Assembly: GCF_904849725.1 (NCBI RefSeq)
Contig: NC_058518.1
Location: 324,902,581 to 324,966,580 of the forward strand
Origin: Hordeum vulgare subsp. vulgare
Lineage: Eukaryota; Streptophyta; Magnoliopsida; Poales; Poaceae
DNA length: 64,000 nt
Direction: 5' to 3'
A model generated the notes under the pieces. That model did no database searches. It was given only the letters and a program-made list of their open reading frames with translations, and was not told where the DNA came from. Positions 32,463-44,503 of the stretch are shown one piece after another. The translations under genes and the position numbers were made by a program. Numbering within the stretch: the first letter of the stretch is position 1; every line of letters begins with the position of its first letter.

Positions 32463-33978
32463 TGATGACCCACAAGTACAGGGGGTCGATCATAGTCCTT
32501 TCGATAAGAAAGAGTGTCGAACCCAACGAGGATTAGAAGGAAATGGCAAGCGGTTTTCACCAAGGTAATTTCTGCAAGCACTGAAATAGTGGTAACAAGT
32601 TGTTTGATAGCAAGATAATTGAAACAAGTGACAAGTAGAAATAGTAACAATAGGTGAAGCAAGGTAGACCAATCCTTTTGATGCAAAGGACAGGCCAAAA
32701 CAGGTTCTTATAATAGGCAAAGCATTCTTGTGGGCACACAAGAATTTCATCTAGTCACTTCCATCATGTTTGGTTAATTAGCCTTCGCTATTTTGATAAT
32801 TTGATATGTGGGTGGACCGGTGCTTGGGTGTTGTTCTTACTTGAACAAACCTCCTACTTATGATTAACCCTCCCGCAAGCATCCGCAACTACGAGAAAAC
32901 TATTAAGAATAAATTCTAACCATAGCATTAAACATAGGGATCCAAATCAGCCCCTTACAAAGTAGTGCCTAGACTGGGGTTTAAGTTTCTATCACTCTTG
33001 CAACCCACCCTATAATTACTACTCCACAATGCATTTCCTTAGCATCAAAATATGGTGAAGTGTTATGTAGTCGACGTTCACATAACACCACTAAGGGTAC
33101 GAGAACATTCGTATCATCAAAATATCGAACGAATATCAAGTTCACATGACTACTTGCAACATGATTTCTCCCGTGGCCTCAAGAACAAAAGTAACTACTC
33201 ACAAGTGATAAACATGTTCATGATCAGAGAGGTACTGAATAGAATAATGGATCTGAACGTATGATCTTCCACCAAATAAACTATAAAACATCAACTACAA
33301 GATGTGATAACACTACTAGACACACCCCACGTACCAATTTGAGGTTCCGGTACAAGATTGAGTACAAGAGATGAACTAGGTTTTTTATAGGAGATGGTGA
33401 TGGTGAAGATGTTGATGAAGATAGGCCTCCCCAAGATGAGAGGGTTGTTGGTGATGACGATGTCCTCGATTTCCCCCTCCATGAGGGAAGTTCCTCCGGC
33501 GGAATCGCTCCGCCGAAGGGCAAAAGTGCTCCAACCGAGGTTCCGCATCGAGACGGCGGCGCTTTGTCCCGAAAATCCTCTCCTTAACTTTTTTAGGTCG
33601 GAGGAGAATATATACGAGAACATGGGTGCCAGAGGTGGGCCAGGTGGCCCGCTAGACATCAGGCTGCGCGAGGGGTCCCTAGCATGCCCTAGTGTCTAGT
33701 GGCCGCCTAGTGACCCCCCTCATGCGACACTTCTTTGTTCCATTTTTTTTATTATAAAATAAATCTCCATAAAAAAAATTCCCAATTAGAGGTGTGTAGA
33801 ATAGGTATCTCTGACGTAGCTTTTTCAGATCCAGAATTCCATCAGCCGGTGTTGTCCCACTCGATGTAAACCTTGATATTATGAGAGAAAAGGCATTATA
33901 ATTAATCCTCCAAGTGGCAAAAGGCATAAAAACACTATAAATAACAGTAACAAAACATTATGTAAAATGGACGTATCA
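32463..33978 (-). repeat. 5' LTR of element F (Fatima-like)
   Basis: 1516 bp; on the minus strand it starts TGATACGTCCATTTTACATA and ends GTGGGTCATCA. The stretch before the end includes the word TTGGGTTCGACACTC seen in other LTRs of this group, for example at 39990 in element C. Small open frames on both strands (32490-33927) are within LTR sequence and are left out. Confidence 0.85.
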
Positions 33979-33983
33979 CTCCA

Positions 33984-34824
33984 TACCCCCCACCCTGCCG
34001 GTGTCCGTAGTTGGTCGTCCATCATGGCGCGTCTTTGATTCCGATACACCTCAGGATCCGTGTCCCCTTCTAGCTCCTTGGTGTCTCCGGCGTCCTTGCA
34101 GCCCTGGTCTTGTGACTAGGTTCTGCGCTTCCCTTTGGACTCTGGTTTTTTGGGCCTCCAACCAGCATCACATGGCTCACCGCCTCTCGTTCCGCCCAGT
34201 CGCTCACTTTCATGCCCCATCTATCCTTTCGACGCTCCGTTGTTCGCGCGTTCAGCGCCTCTCAGTGCCTCCTTTGACAATGGGTGTGGCTTCCTTTTCC
34301 TGTGGTCATGGTCTTAGCCTATGCTCGAATTCCTATTCTCCAATTTTTGCTCTAACAACGATTACTCAGGATCTGGCTTTGGCAGAAGCCCTACTTCCTT
34401 TCCGGGTAGCAGCAACACCCACGGGTGTCATCCCCTTGATGGAGGCACTCCTATGGCTATTATGTGAGCCCCTCTTCAAGCATCAAGGGAAACCCTACGT
34501 CCAGTTCTCTGGATCATTCTGCGACAGTGTCTCGATGATGCTCTTCTTCGTGAAGGCACTGTCTTGTTTGCTACTGGCGTCCTCGGTTCTGAATCTAGAG
34601 ATGTTGGGGTTCTTGCTGTTGGTCTAGGCTGCATCTGAGATGGCGAGTTTAGGTGTGTTTTCTCTTTGGTTTTTCTTTTTGGGTTGGGCAACCCATGTAT
34701 CTTTGTCGTGGACACCATGTTCACGCCTATTGCATCAATGTCATGTGTTGTACCATATCTTGTACTCATCAAACTTATTTTATCGATGGAATGATATGCT
34801 AGCTTTGCGTATTCATGAAAAAAA
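33984..34824 (+). other. LINE-like remnant, 5' limit unclear
   Basis: The right end, GGAATGATATGCTAGC followed by GCGTATTCATG and an A7 run (34818-34824), looks like the 3' end of plant LINE elements. A 208-codon open frame at 34001-34627 has no recognisable domain and is rich in Ser, Leu and Pro. No RT motif is present and no target duplication was found, so this is at most a truncated 3' part. Confidence 0.4.
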
Positions 34825-35184
34825 TAGTTGCTCTCGGGTATGTTTTGGTTGTCAAGATCTATGTAGGCTCTACAGCTCAAATCTGGGTTGATGCTCTCGT
34901 GATCATGTACCAAACAGATTGAATGGCTTGATTTTCAGGGAATCGTTAACCTCCCGAACTCTATCCAAGACAACGGATTTCCAGGATTCGTTGTTTAGTA
35001 TGTAGAACGAGAATTGTTCCCGAGAGGAAAAGTTCCCGTTTACCAGTTGTCGGCATCTAGCCAAGATGGATGGGGCGGTTGATTTTGAAGGTTGTGAATG
35101 TGTGCATGTGGATTTGCTAGACATGTGATCCTAGATACTCGTAAATATACTATTGTGCCAACACGATCGTCAAGCTGCTATTTC

Positions 35185-35360
35185 TACACATGTTCACAGA
35201 AGTCAAAATATTGTAGCTCATGCTTCAGCACAAATGGGTAGATCATCTACACGCACGGTCGTATGGATCCTCGATGGCCCAGACGATATTACCATTCTTT
35301 GCCAAGAGAACTGTAGCGAACCACCTTGAATGAGATGAATTATACTTTCCCCGCAAAAAA
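35185..35360 (+). pseudogene. Remnant of a LINE RNase H domain with A-tail
   Basis: One plus frame reads HVHRSQNIVAHASAQMGR and then TRTVVWILDGPDD and ILCQENC. This is the C-terminal pattern of plant LINE-type RNase H (RSQN-VAHALA-GRS and VVWL-GPDD-LC). It ends in CCCCGCAAAAAA (35349-35360), a typical LINE tail. Nothing catalytic remains. Confidence 0.55.
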
Positions 35361-35893
35361 GTCATTATTGCTACAACCTGATTTCATCTGAGAGGGAGAA
35401 GCGGCTTATCCTCTCTTTATGGCTCTAGTCCAACCGGTTTGGAGTATTGCCACTGTCTCCTCTTCTCTGAGGACACATTTGGTTACCTGCGTCATTTTTT
35501 GTCCCTTTGCATACCTGTCCCATTTAAGCCTGATTGAGCACATGCAGAAAAAAATCAACATATGCATGTTGATTGGTTGCATGCATCCCCTCTACTCTGC
35601 ATGAGCCAAAAGGGAAGGCATGCTATTTGGTTGGAGACTTCTATCAGGAAAAACACAAGTCCAGTTGTTTGGTCACATCGAGGACAATTGTGTGATAACC
35701 TCCTCCTCGATGTGGTGAGGTTACAGAGGTGCAAAACTTGAGCAACCAAAACAAACTGAAGCACACATTAAAGTATTAACCACACATAGAAGTTTAACAT
35801 ACCACGATAAGTTTTAAACGATACCGCGTCAAATAATACAGTCTTAAACAAACAACAAACATGTAACTAGCAACAAGAGTTCACTTAGGCAGT
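35361..35893 (+). other. Unassigned AT-rich stretch, possible MITE trace
   Basis: No ORF over 70 codons and no recognised domain. The words CATTTGGTTACCTG (about 35476) and, inverted, CAAAACTTGAGCAACCAAA (about 35732-35752) could be worn terminal inverted repeats of a small DNA transposon. The match is weak, so I give no family. Confidence 0.3.
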
Positions 35894-37432
35894 TGAGAAT
35901 CCCCAAGTGCAAGGAATCATCATAGCACTTTCCAAAGATGGAAGTGATAAGTATGGAATGTCGAACCCACAAGAAGCTAATGGTAATATCAATATTCTCT
36001 CAAGTCCACTCTGCCACCAATACGACTCTACCTACATCGAAAGTTTGCTTTATCTAGTAACGAGAAATAAAACTGCATTGTGGGTATAAAGAGGATAGCT
36101 TCGCATGATATTGGAGAAAAATTATGATAATATTCGCTGCCTAAATAAACTTAGAATTATTACAATATATTATAATATATTACAAATAGCAAGCGTGGAA
36201 TAATAATGGTATGGTGTGCGGAATTCTCCTAGGCAAATGATAACAAGATCAATAATTATTATTGTAATTTTATATAAGGGAGAGACATGAGCTAACATAA
36301 TTTCCGTACTTGGATCATATGCACTTATGATTGGACTTATAGCAAGCATCCGCAACTACTAGAAATCATTAAGTTAAACCCAACCATAGCATTAAACATC
36401 AAGTCCCCTTTACTTCCATACGAAGCATTCCCCTTACTCGGTTGTAAGATTGTGTCACTCTAGCCCCCACTATAAGAGAATCATGAACATGTTGCAACAC
36501 CATACAATGAGAATCCCTCACGTGTGCACAGAACGAAGGGGACGATAGGACAACACCAAAATAAAACATACAACTCAAACCAATCAAGATCATCAATCAA
36601 CACAAAGGACAACATAAATCTACTAAAACATCATAGCATGGCAACACATCATTGAATAATAATACATGGCATGAAACACCATGTTCAAGTAGGGGATTAG
36701 ATCAGGGTATGGGAAAGTGAACCGTTGAAAAGAGATGAGGAAGGTGATGAAGATGGTGATGTTGATGAAGACGATCACCATGGCGATGGTTCCCCCGGCG
36801 GCACTTCGGCGCCATCGAGAGAGAGGGCAGAGAGTCCCCCTTAGGCTTCCTCTTCCATGGCCTCTCCCTAGGTGGGGAGAGGTTCTCATCTTTGGTCCTT
36901 TGCCTACATTGCTCCCGGAGGGACGAGGGCCCCTTCGAGATTGGATCTCTCTATGTTTCTCTCCTGTTTCCGATGTTGTTTTTGGCCCTTCACCGTTTTT
37001 TAAATATCCAGAGATCCGTAACTCCAATCGGGCTGAAATTTTGAGAGGATTTTTATGTGTAAATTATCTTTCTTGTGGAGGAAGAAGGGCCCCAACCGAC
37101 TTAACTGCTTTCCACAAGCTATGAGGGCGCGACCACCCCCCTAGTCATGTCGTGTTAGCTTGTGGGGCCCTCGAGCACCGTGTTGCGTTTATTCTTCTTC
37201 CCAAAATTCACATATAATCCAAAAAATCTCCTTAATTTTTTATCCCGTTTGGACTTTGTTTCATATGAGTTTTCTGCGAAACAAAAACACACACACAAAA
37301 CACGCACTAGCACTAGGCACTCGATAAGTAAGTTAGTCCCAAAAATAATATAAGATGTTGCCAAAACTATATGGAAGTTGTAGAATATTGTCATGAATAC
37401 TTCATAAATTATCGATACGTTGGATATGTATA
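35894..37432 (-). mobile_element. Minus-strand LTR of the TGATACATATCC type
   Basis: On the minus strand it starts at about 37432 with TACATATCCAACGTATCGAT (terminal TGA lost) and ends GGATTCTCA at 35894. The middle carries the GC-rich promoter-like section and the words GTTAATCATAAG and ATGTGAACG shared by Athila-group LTRs. The flanks (GCAGT left, CCCGG right) do not match, so a target duplication cannot be shown and it may be a truncated or recombined LTR. No interior sequence is attached. Confidence 0.65.
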
Positions 37433-37464
37433 CCCGGGCACAGTGAAGTCCTCATCGTGTTTCT

Positions 37465-38541
37465 TGTGGCACCCCGGCCCAGAGAGACCGGAACACCCCG
37501 TATTCCAGCCAAGATGTAAAGTCTTCTGGAATACGACACTGCTTGGCATAGAAAAAATCATCTCTTTATTACAAATGATATGGACATAATGGTTTTGATA
37601 TCACAACAAAACATCAGTATGGCGACACTACGCATGCTCAAGTAGTTCTATGCTAGCAGCAGAAGAACTCGAAGCAGCCGAATAACTTCTAGCAGCGGAA
37701 CAACGACGAAGGCGATGGACTCCACTCTACGGGGACTCTAGCAGGAACGCTTATCCTAGCTCGTAAACACGACCAGCAATCAATCATGGCATGACTTGCA
37801 AACTAGCATGACACATCAGGTGAGTACTTTGAATGTACTCACAAGCTCAGAACAACCAAAGCAATCAAGGCAAACAACAGCGTGGCATTTACAGGTTACA
37901 GATCAATGATGAACATGATATCACTAGAACAATACAAGATGAGCATGGCATGGACATATGAACATGATTATATGCGACATGTTTAAACTATCATGATTCA
38001 ATCTACTCTGATCGGGGTTATCTCGTAACCACCACATGTATCAACTTACCATCATGGACATCACACGATATTAATAATCAAGCTTGGTATTAATAATATC
38101 GTAGTGATTATCACATAACCACAAGGAGCTTGATCCTTACCCGGAACCATAACATGACATCATAAACCTCAACCAACTTCGGTATCAACGATAGCATGGT
38201 GATCCTCTCATGATCACATAAAGATCAACCAACTTCTTTCCTCATTGAACCAGGGTTGTTTATTAAACACGTTATTATTACTATTGACACATTGTGTGAC
38301 CTACTATGAACTAGGCCCATATCCACGAGCACAGCTATCGATAGATTATACACACTCTGCACAGGTTAGTACATTGTACCCACACCAAAGAACCCTAGGC
38401 CTCGTTCTCCCATTCCAGTGGACCAACGGCGTTCCGACAAAACCGATCTATTGCATGACACTCTCCTTGCCACTTTTACAAACTCCCCTTTGGGCTAAGT
38501 CATGGGTGCCCCGATGCCACTCTGGGCATCCACTAACCACC
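37465..38541 (-). mobile_element. Part of another minus-strand LTR, cut by element C
   Basis: It begins at TGTGGCACCCCGGCCCAG, so on the minus strand it ends GGGGTGCCACA, an LTR-like end. It runs rightward without ORFs to 38541, where element C begins. The other part should lie right of C, outside the window. The 32 bases between this and the previous LTR (37433-37464) have no feature. Confidence 0.5.
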
Positions 38542-40054
38542 TAATACGTCCAAAATGCATCACTACTTTGTATCATAATTTGTCTCTATTCATCGATATA
38601 TTTCACATTATGATGATGTACTTATAGTGTTTTGGCCTATTTTACACAGTTTACAACTTTCCGGTGCCGAAACAGGAGACGCAGGATTCAGCGGAGAAAA
38701 TAGCACGAAGAGTCACCATATCAGAACATCTCCATCTCCGCTGAAAATTTGAGGGAAGAAGTTTCCGAACAGATCCCGAAGACACGCCAAAAAAGGGCCG
38801 GAGGGGGCCACACGTCACTGAGGCGACCTGCCGGCACCCCCCTAGGCCGTGCCAGGAGGCCGCCTGGGAGGAGGGCCCCGCCTCCGGTGATCTCCTTTGG
38901 CCTATATTTTCTTCTTAACCAAAAAGTTACGGGGGCAGAAGAGTTTTTGCAGTTCCGCCGCCGCTGCGCGACGGAAACCTACAAAGAAGAAAAGACCTTT
39001 CTGGCGGACAGGTTCTGCCGGGGAGAACTCCTCCCGGAAGGGGAGATCATCCTCATCGTCATCACCATCGTCACGGGAACCATTGATATCATCATCACCA
39101 TCATCACCATCACCAGCACCATCTCCATTTTCATCCCATCTACCTCACCATTGCAATCGGAGTTGTACAATGCACTATTCATCCCCTCTACTTTGCCGGT
39201 GTTGATTACTCTTTTGTGGTGAATGCTATTGAGTTTTGTTGGAGGATTATTGTTATGATAAGATTGTTAATCATATTTTCATCACCTCTGATCATGATAT
39301 CTTTTATGTCTTGTGAGCAGTTCCATTAGTTCTTGAGGACATGGGAAAAGTCTAGATGCTAGTAGTCATATGATGTTGAAGTAATATGTTTTGATTGATA
39401 TTTAAGTTATGGTGTTATTCTTCTAGTGGTGTTATGTGAACGTCGATTACATAAAACTTCGCCTTTTTAAGGACCTAGGGGAATGCATCGTGTATAAAGA
39501 ATGCTTATGGTGGGTTGCCGGAGTGACAGAAACCTGAACCCCAGTTTGCACCCTTTTGCATGAGAGAGTATTGGATCCTAAAGCTTATTGCTATGGTTAG
39601 GCTTTGCCTTAATTTCTCTCTTGTATTTGCGGATGCTTGCAAGAGTAATTGATCATAAGAGTGTACTTGTGTTAGCCTAGATGATGCACTAGTTAAGATC
39701 CACCCACATAACACTTATCAATACAAAACATAGTACTAGACGGAATATGGCGAAAGCACTTGACTATCTCTCCTGTGTGTCCTCAGGAACGCCTTAGTCT
39801 TTATAAGTTTAGTCCCTCGGCTTATCCTTTGTGTTTAAAAGGATTAGGCCACTTGCTGCACCTCGGCACCATTTACTTTACCTGCATTTATTTCCTTGTT
39901 GCTTATATTAGAAAACCCATAAAAAGTTACCTTTGAGTACTTGCAGTTATTCCTTGCTTAAGATCACTTGTCAATACCTTCTGCTCCTTGTTGGGTTCGA
40001 CACTCTTACTTATCGAAAAGGCTACGATAGATACCCTACACTTGTGGGTCATCA
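38542..40054 (+). repeat. 5' LTR of element C
   Basis: 1513 bp, opening TAATACGTCCAAAATGC (the expected TG changed to TA) and ending GTGGGTCATCA. It pairs with 62869-64000 with about ten differences in the first 200 bases. Repeats of ATC/CATC at 39050-39130 give spurious frames on both strands. Confidence 0.88.
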
Positions 40055-40065
40055 AGACCATTTTC

Positions 40066-40083
40066 TAGCACCGTTTCCTAGGA
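40066..40083 (+). promoter_or_regulatory. Primer-binding site of element C, decayed
   Basis: TAGCACCGTTTCCTAGGA lies eleven bases after the LTR and aligns with the Athila aspartate site TGGCGCCGTTGCCGGGGA; most differences are G-to-A or C-to-T changes. Confidence 0.75.
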
Positions 40084-40173
40084 GTGTAGCGCTATTGGTA
40101 AGTGAAATTGGTAAGGAAACCTTTATGCTGTACGTGTTGTTTTTGTTTTATTGTTTTCATTTCTTTTGTCCCT

Positions 40174-40185
40174 ATGGACCACTCT
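40174..40185 (+). pseudogene. gag: First four codons of C gag, cut off by solo LTR S
   Basis: ATG GAC CAC TCT at 40174-40185 is followed at once by solo LTR S. The target duplication ACTCT ends this piece, and the frame continues after the second copy at 44504 (GCT CTT TGT TTG). This fixes the gag start about 90 bases after the primer-binding site. Confidence 0.75.
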
Positions 40186-43100
40186 TGTCACACCCAAGAT
40201 GCAACCACATCCTTAATTTGGCACGAGGGCCTTGTCAGGAATAGAAGCGCATCTCGTCGTGTCGCAGTAATGGATATCGTCACAAGTACATGTACTGAAA
40301 AGAAGAGATATATATATAGAATTGGCTTACACTCGCCACACGCTACATCAGAGTCACATCAGTACAATTACATTAAAATCATGAATAAGAGCAGGGTCCG
40401 ACTACGAACGAAAACAAACGAGAAAATAAGAATGACATTCATCCTTGCTATCCCACGCTGTCGGCCTGGAACACATCCTAGATCGATGAAGAAGAAAAAG
40501 AAGAAGCAACTCCAAATGAACAATCAACGCGCTCGCGTCAAATAACCTTTACATGTACCTGCAACTGGTGTTGTAGTAATTTGTGAGCCACATGGGACTT
40601 AGAAAATCTCATTTCCAAAGGTATCAAGACTAGCAAAGCTTAATAGGTGAGGCATGATTAAGTGATTAGGTTGCAGTAGCGGCTAAGCATATATTTGGTA
40701 GCTAAACTTACAAGTACAAGAAATAAGAGGGGGGAAGATCTACGCATAGCGGACGTGAACTACGGTTGATCAAATGAATGATCCTGAACACCTACCTACG
40801 TCAGACATAACCCCACTGTGTCCTCGATCGGAGAAGGAACTCATGAAAAAGACAGTCACGGTTACGCACGCAGTTGGCATATTTCAATTAAGTTAACTTC
40901 AAGTTATCTAGAACCAGTGTTAAACAAAGCTTCCACGTTGTCACATAACCGCAGGCACGGCTTTCCAAAAAGATTTAACCCTGCACGGGTGCTCCAACTA
41001 GTCCATCACAAATTACCACAAGCCGCATAGAAATCCTCGATCACGAAGCTCGCAATTTCGTCGGACTCCTTAGTGGAAAACCTCAACTCTGAGATTACCC
41101 AAAGCATCACCGGAATCCCGATGTACAAGATATCTCGTCAAAGGTAAAACTAATCCAGCAAGGCCACCCAGTGTGTTGACGAACCCGATAGGAGCCGCGT
41201 ATCTCGTTCTCAGGACACACCATCTATGCATAGTGGACAGTAACCAAACGCTCGAGTTGCCCCGAGGTGGTACCGCCGACTGCTAGGTGGGTGGACCAAC
41301 ACTCATGAGGAACACCGTCCCGGGGGTTGATTAAATTTCCTCGGGTTAATTACTCCCTATGTGGTTCATTAGTTATTAGGCAAATGTAAAACCAAGGTTG
41401 GGCCTTGCCAGACCAGCTTTAATCTAAAACGATTATCAAGGGGGTCCCCATAAAAATCCCGATCGTGTTAGGAGCGCTCAATTATGGAACATAACACCGG
41501 TAGCCGAAACTAAGGGGGCAAAGGTGGAACAAAACACCAGGCTAGAAAGGCCGAGCCTTCCACCTTTTACCAAGTATATAGGTGCATTAAAATAAATAGC
41601 ATTTAATATGGTGATATTACAAGGAATCCATGTTATCACATGGAAGCAACTGTACCTGCAACTAGCAACGCTAACAACATGGTTAAGCAAGCGATAACAT
41701 AGCCAATAAGTGGTTTGCTAGGTTGAACAGGTTGAAGGTTTTCATGGCATTGTTGAGAGGCTGATATTTATCATGTGGTAGGCAACGAGACATAATCGAT
41801 AGAAGCGATAAAACTAGCATGGCAATGATAGTAATGGTATCTGGGGAAATGGTCATCTTGCCTGAGATCCCGCTTGGAAGAAGAACAACTCCGTGAAGTC
41901 GGCGAACCAACGTAGTCGAACGGGTCCTCACATTCCGACACGCTTGCGGAACTCTATCCAGACGGAGTAAACCGGAACAAACATCAACACAGACATTCAC
42001 CACGGCAAATGCTCGACATGAAGCACAACCTAATATGATGCATGATCAGACCAATAATGCAAGGGATGGCATGGCAATTCACCTCACGCAAACACTACAC
42101 ATTAAGTGAACCTCGATATGCAACAAGTTGCATATCGACGAAACTCCACGTTTAACTATTTAGTTCACTCCCGTTTATTTACACGCAAAATTAAAATGTT
42201 GTTAACATGGCAAGGGGTGAAGCGGGTGATTCTACATGTCATCCTAGTCGCTTAACACACGGGACTTAGAACAGAGCTACGGTTACAAGAGACATGCAAC
42301 ACAAGATATTATGTCATGGATGCGTCATGCATGCGAGTTCATAACATCACGCGCAAGAAGAGAAAGAAGCATGTGTCGCCATGGCAAGCAAAAGGGTAAC
42401 ATGGCGGCAAAATGGAAACGAAGACACGGTAACGTTCCTATCCTGATAACTCAACGAGATATCGGTGCCAACTAATTGGAAGCGCGTGCATGTCAGGCCA
42501 AATAAAGATGGGGTGATCCCGTTTATCGGGTTCCAAGTGTCGGGGCTCGGCAAAAGAGGGACAACGTGCAACGGGCAACATATAAGGCACTAGCATACGA
42601 TTACATCTCATACATCACATGCACTCGGTTCACGATAACGTTCCAACGGTATAGCTTCGAAGCGTGCGTTCAGGCGGATCGGGTCGTTGCGGCGAAAACA
42701 TAGGTCGTCGTGAAAGTCGTTGTACTCACGATCTTGTCGACGGTAGTCGTACACTTGGCGTAGTGGAACACGGGTCTTCGTGTCGGTAGCCGAACACGGT
42801 TCTGTAGATGTTCGGGATCGTCGAGGACGTCGTGGTACTCGGCAAACTTGTCGGATCCATGGTGGCGGGGATGGTGCACACGGTCTTCGGCGACGTTCCA
42901 ATAGGCAGCAGGGCAAGGCAAAAGCTCAACGCACGCAGGCATGCAAGCGGCAGCAGCGGCATCAGCGACAACAGCTATCAGGCATAGCGGCGACGGCAGC
43001 AACAGCTAGCAGCCTCGGTGAAAGCAGTAGGCACGCAACAAGCAACAGCAGCATCAGCATAGCAATAGAAAGCAAGCACAGCAGCAGGCATCAGGCGGCG

Positions 43101-44498
43101 ACAGCAACACCTAGCAGCAAGCCTCGGCAACAGCGACAGCTCAAGTAACAGCAACTGCATAGTGGCACGTAGGCATAGCAACAGCAGCAAGCTGGCAGCA
43201 ACGGCGGCAAGCGGCAGCAACAACAAGCAGCAAGCTACTAGTAGGCCACGCAAGCAAGCACAGCTACAGCAGGCGGCAGCAGGCAGGCGGCAAGCAGCAA
43301 CAGCATCGGCGACAGCAGCAGGATACGCCAGCAGCAGCAAGCTTCAGCAACAGGCTACCGCGGCGACAGCAACATAGTGGCAAGAAGGCAGCAGGAATAG
43401 GCGAGCGGAGGCCATGGCTGCCGAGGCGAGCGGGACCTCCGGTAGCCGGCCATGGCGAACGGCGGCAGGGGAGAGGGCACAGGGCGGCCCGAGTGACCGG
43501 GAATCGGCGTGGCGGCGGAGGACGCAGGCGGCGGGGCTGGCGAGCTGCCGGCGGCGGGGCTGGCGAGCTGCTGGCGGCGGGCATGGCGCCGGCAGGAGAG
43601 CTACAGGTGGCGGGGCCGGAGGCTGATGCGCGGGGTGGAGCAGCTCGGGGCAGAGCTCCAGCGAGCACGGCGGCCGACGAACGGGCACCGGCGCGGGAGG
43701 CGAGCACGACATCGACGCGGGAGGCCAGCACGGCAGGGCTCTTGCGGTAGGCAACGCAACAGGCGGCGGGGCGAGCACGGGAGGAGAGGGATCGAGCCTG
43801 GGGAGGAAGATGGGATCGGGAGGAAGGGAGATGGGATCGGGCTGGGGGAGGACGACGGCGCACGGGCCCAAGGAGGGAGAAACGGGGAAGGGGCCTCTCT
43901 ATCGCTAGGGTTGGAGCACCCGGTGGACCTTGGGCCGGCTCGAGCACAGCTGGGCCTCTCTCTTTTCCCCGAAATAAAAAAAATGCCTAGCACAAAAATG
44001 AAATAGTCGGTTAACAAAAGGAAACCACAACCAAAAGGAAAAGTATTTTAACTAAAACAAAAATACTTTTGGGCTCCTTAAAACATGCTCCAACTATAAA
44101 AAATAGATTGGGCATTTTTTGAAGAATAAAAATAAAACCTTTTATAAATAAAAATGAGACTCTATTTTGCAATAAAACAAAAGGAGAAATAAAAACTAAA
44201 ACCAGAGGGTTGTCCCAAATAATACGAATATTTTTTTTTAAAGAATAGGAACAATTTATTTAGGCAAATCAGAAACTGGAATTGCCTCAAAAGAATTAGG
44301 AGATGAGAGGGGAGTTCCTATTGCACTAAAGACTCTGAGAGCACTTGAAGCGCACACACTCAAAACACACACACACGCAACAGATGATGCAAGATGCCAT
44401 GATGCAAACTAAAAGATGATGCAACAAATAAAAATAATCACACGACGGAAACGGAAATGAAGGGGAATCTTCTGGGGTGTCGGCATCGGGCTGTCACA
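40186..44498 (-). mobile_element. Solo LTR S, 4.3 kb, Ty3/gypsy
   Basis: Starts TGTCACACCC and ends CGGGCTGTCACA on the plus strand, that is TGTGACAGCC...GGGTGTGACA on the minus strand. Target duplications ACTCT are exact at 40181-40185 and 44499-44503. There is no interior, so this is a solo LTR of 4313 bp. Its part nearest the 3' end (40560-41960, minus) is clearly homologous to the T LTR (10530-11880), including a putative exon and a GC-type donor. The other half has CAG-rich and GC-rich DNA (42890-43960). Family name not recalled with certainty. Confidence 0.92.
42890..43400 (-). repeat. CAG/CTG-rich low-complexity DNA in LTR S
   Basis: Dense, imperfect AGCAAC, GGCAGC and CAG words over about 500 bases (CTG/TTGCTG on the transcribed minus strand). 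It is followed by a GC-rich part to 43960. Both strands show long open frames (up to 227 codons at 43264-43947), which I attribute to base composition. Confidence 0.85.
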
Positions 44499-44503
44499 AC
44501 TCT

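Larger units (their letters stand above)
103..33978 (-). mobile_element. Fatima-like Athila-clade Ty3/gypsy retrotransposon (element F), 3' end outside the window
   Basis: Read on the minus strand the order is 5' LTR (32463-33978), primer-binding site (32434-32451), gag, protease, RT, RNase H and the integrase zinc finger, leaving the window at the left. This is the Athila-type Ty3/gypsy order. The LTR opens TGATACGTCCATTTT, which I associate with the Triticeae family Fatima. The element is interrupted at 1205-3028 (Angela solo LTR) and 4446-31179 (element H with its nested cargo); removing them restores continuous homology. Every coding part has stops or frameshifts. The flank just outside the 5' LTR is CTCCA (33979-33983); the partner duplication is beyond the window. 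Confidence 0.8.

Noticed and set aside
34001..34627. 208-codon open frame, possible host gene
   Set aside because: No recognisable domain, composition of a chance frame, and neighbouring DNA looks like LINE remnants. Kept only as part of the LINE-like region.
35471..35755. MITE with terminal inverted repeats
   Set aside because: Only a partial TTTGGTT inverted match was seen, with no clear target duplication.
37433..37464. Target duplication joining the two LTRs in the middle region
   Set aside because: GCAGT left of 35894 and CCCGG right of 37432 do not match; the 32-base gap has no feature.
43264..43947. Overlapping long open frames (up to 227 codons) on both strands in GC-rich DNA
   Set aside because: They overlap on opposite strands, have Pro/Ala/Ser/Arg-rich low-complexity content, and lie wholly within solo LTR S. 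Base composition explains them.
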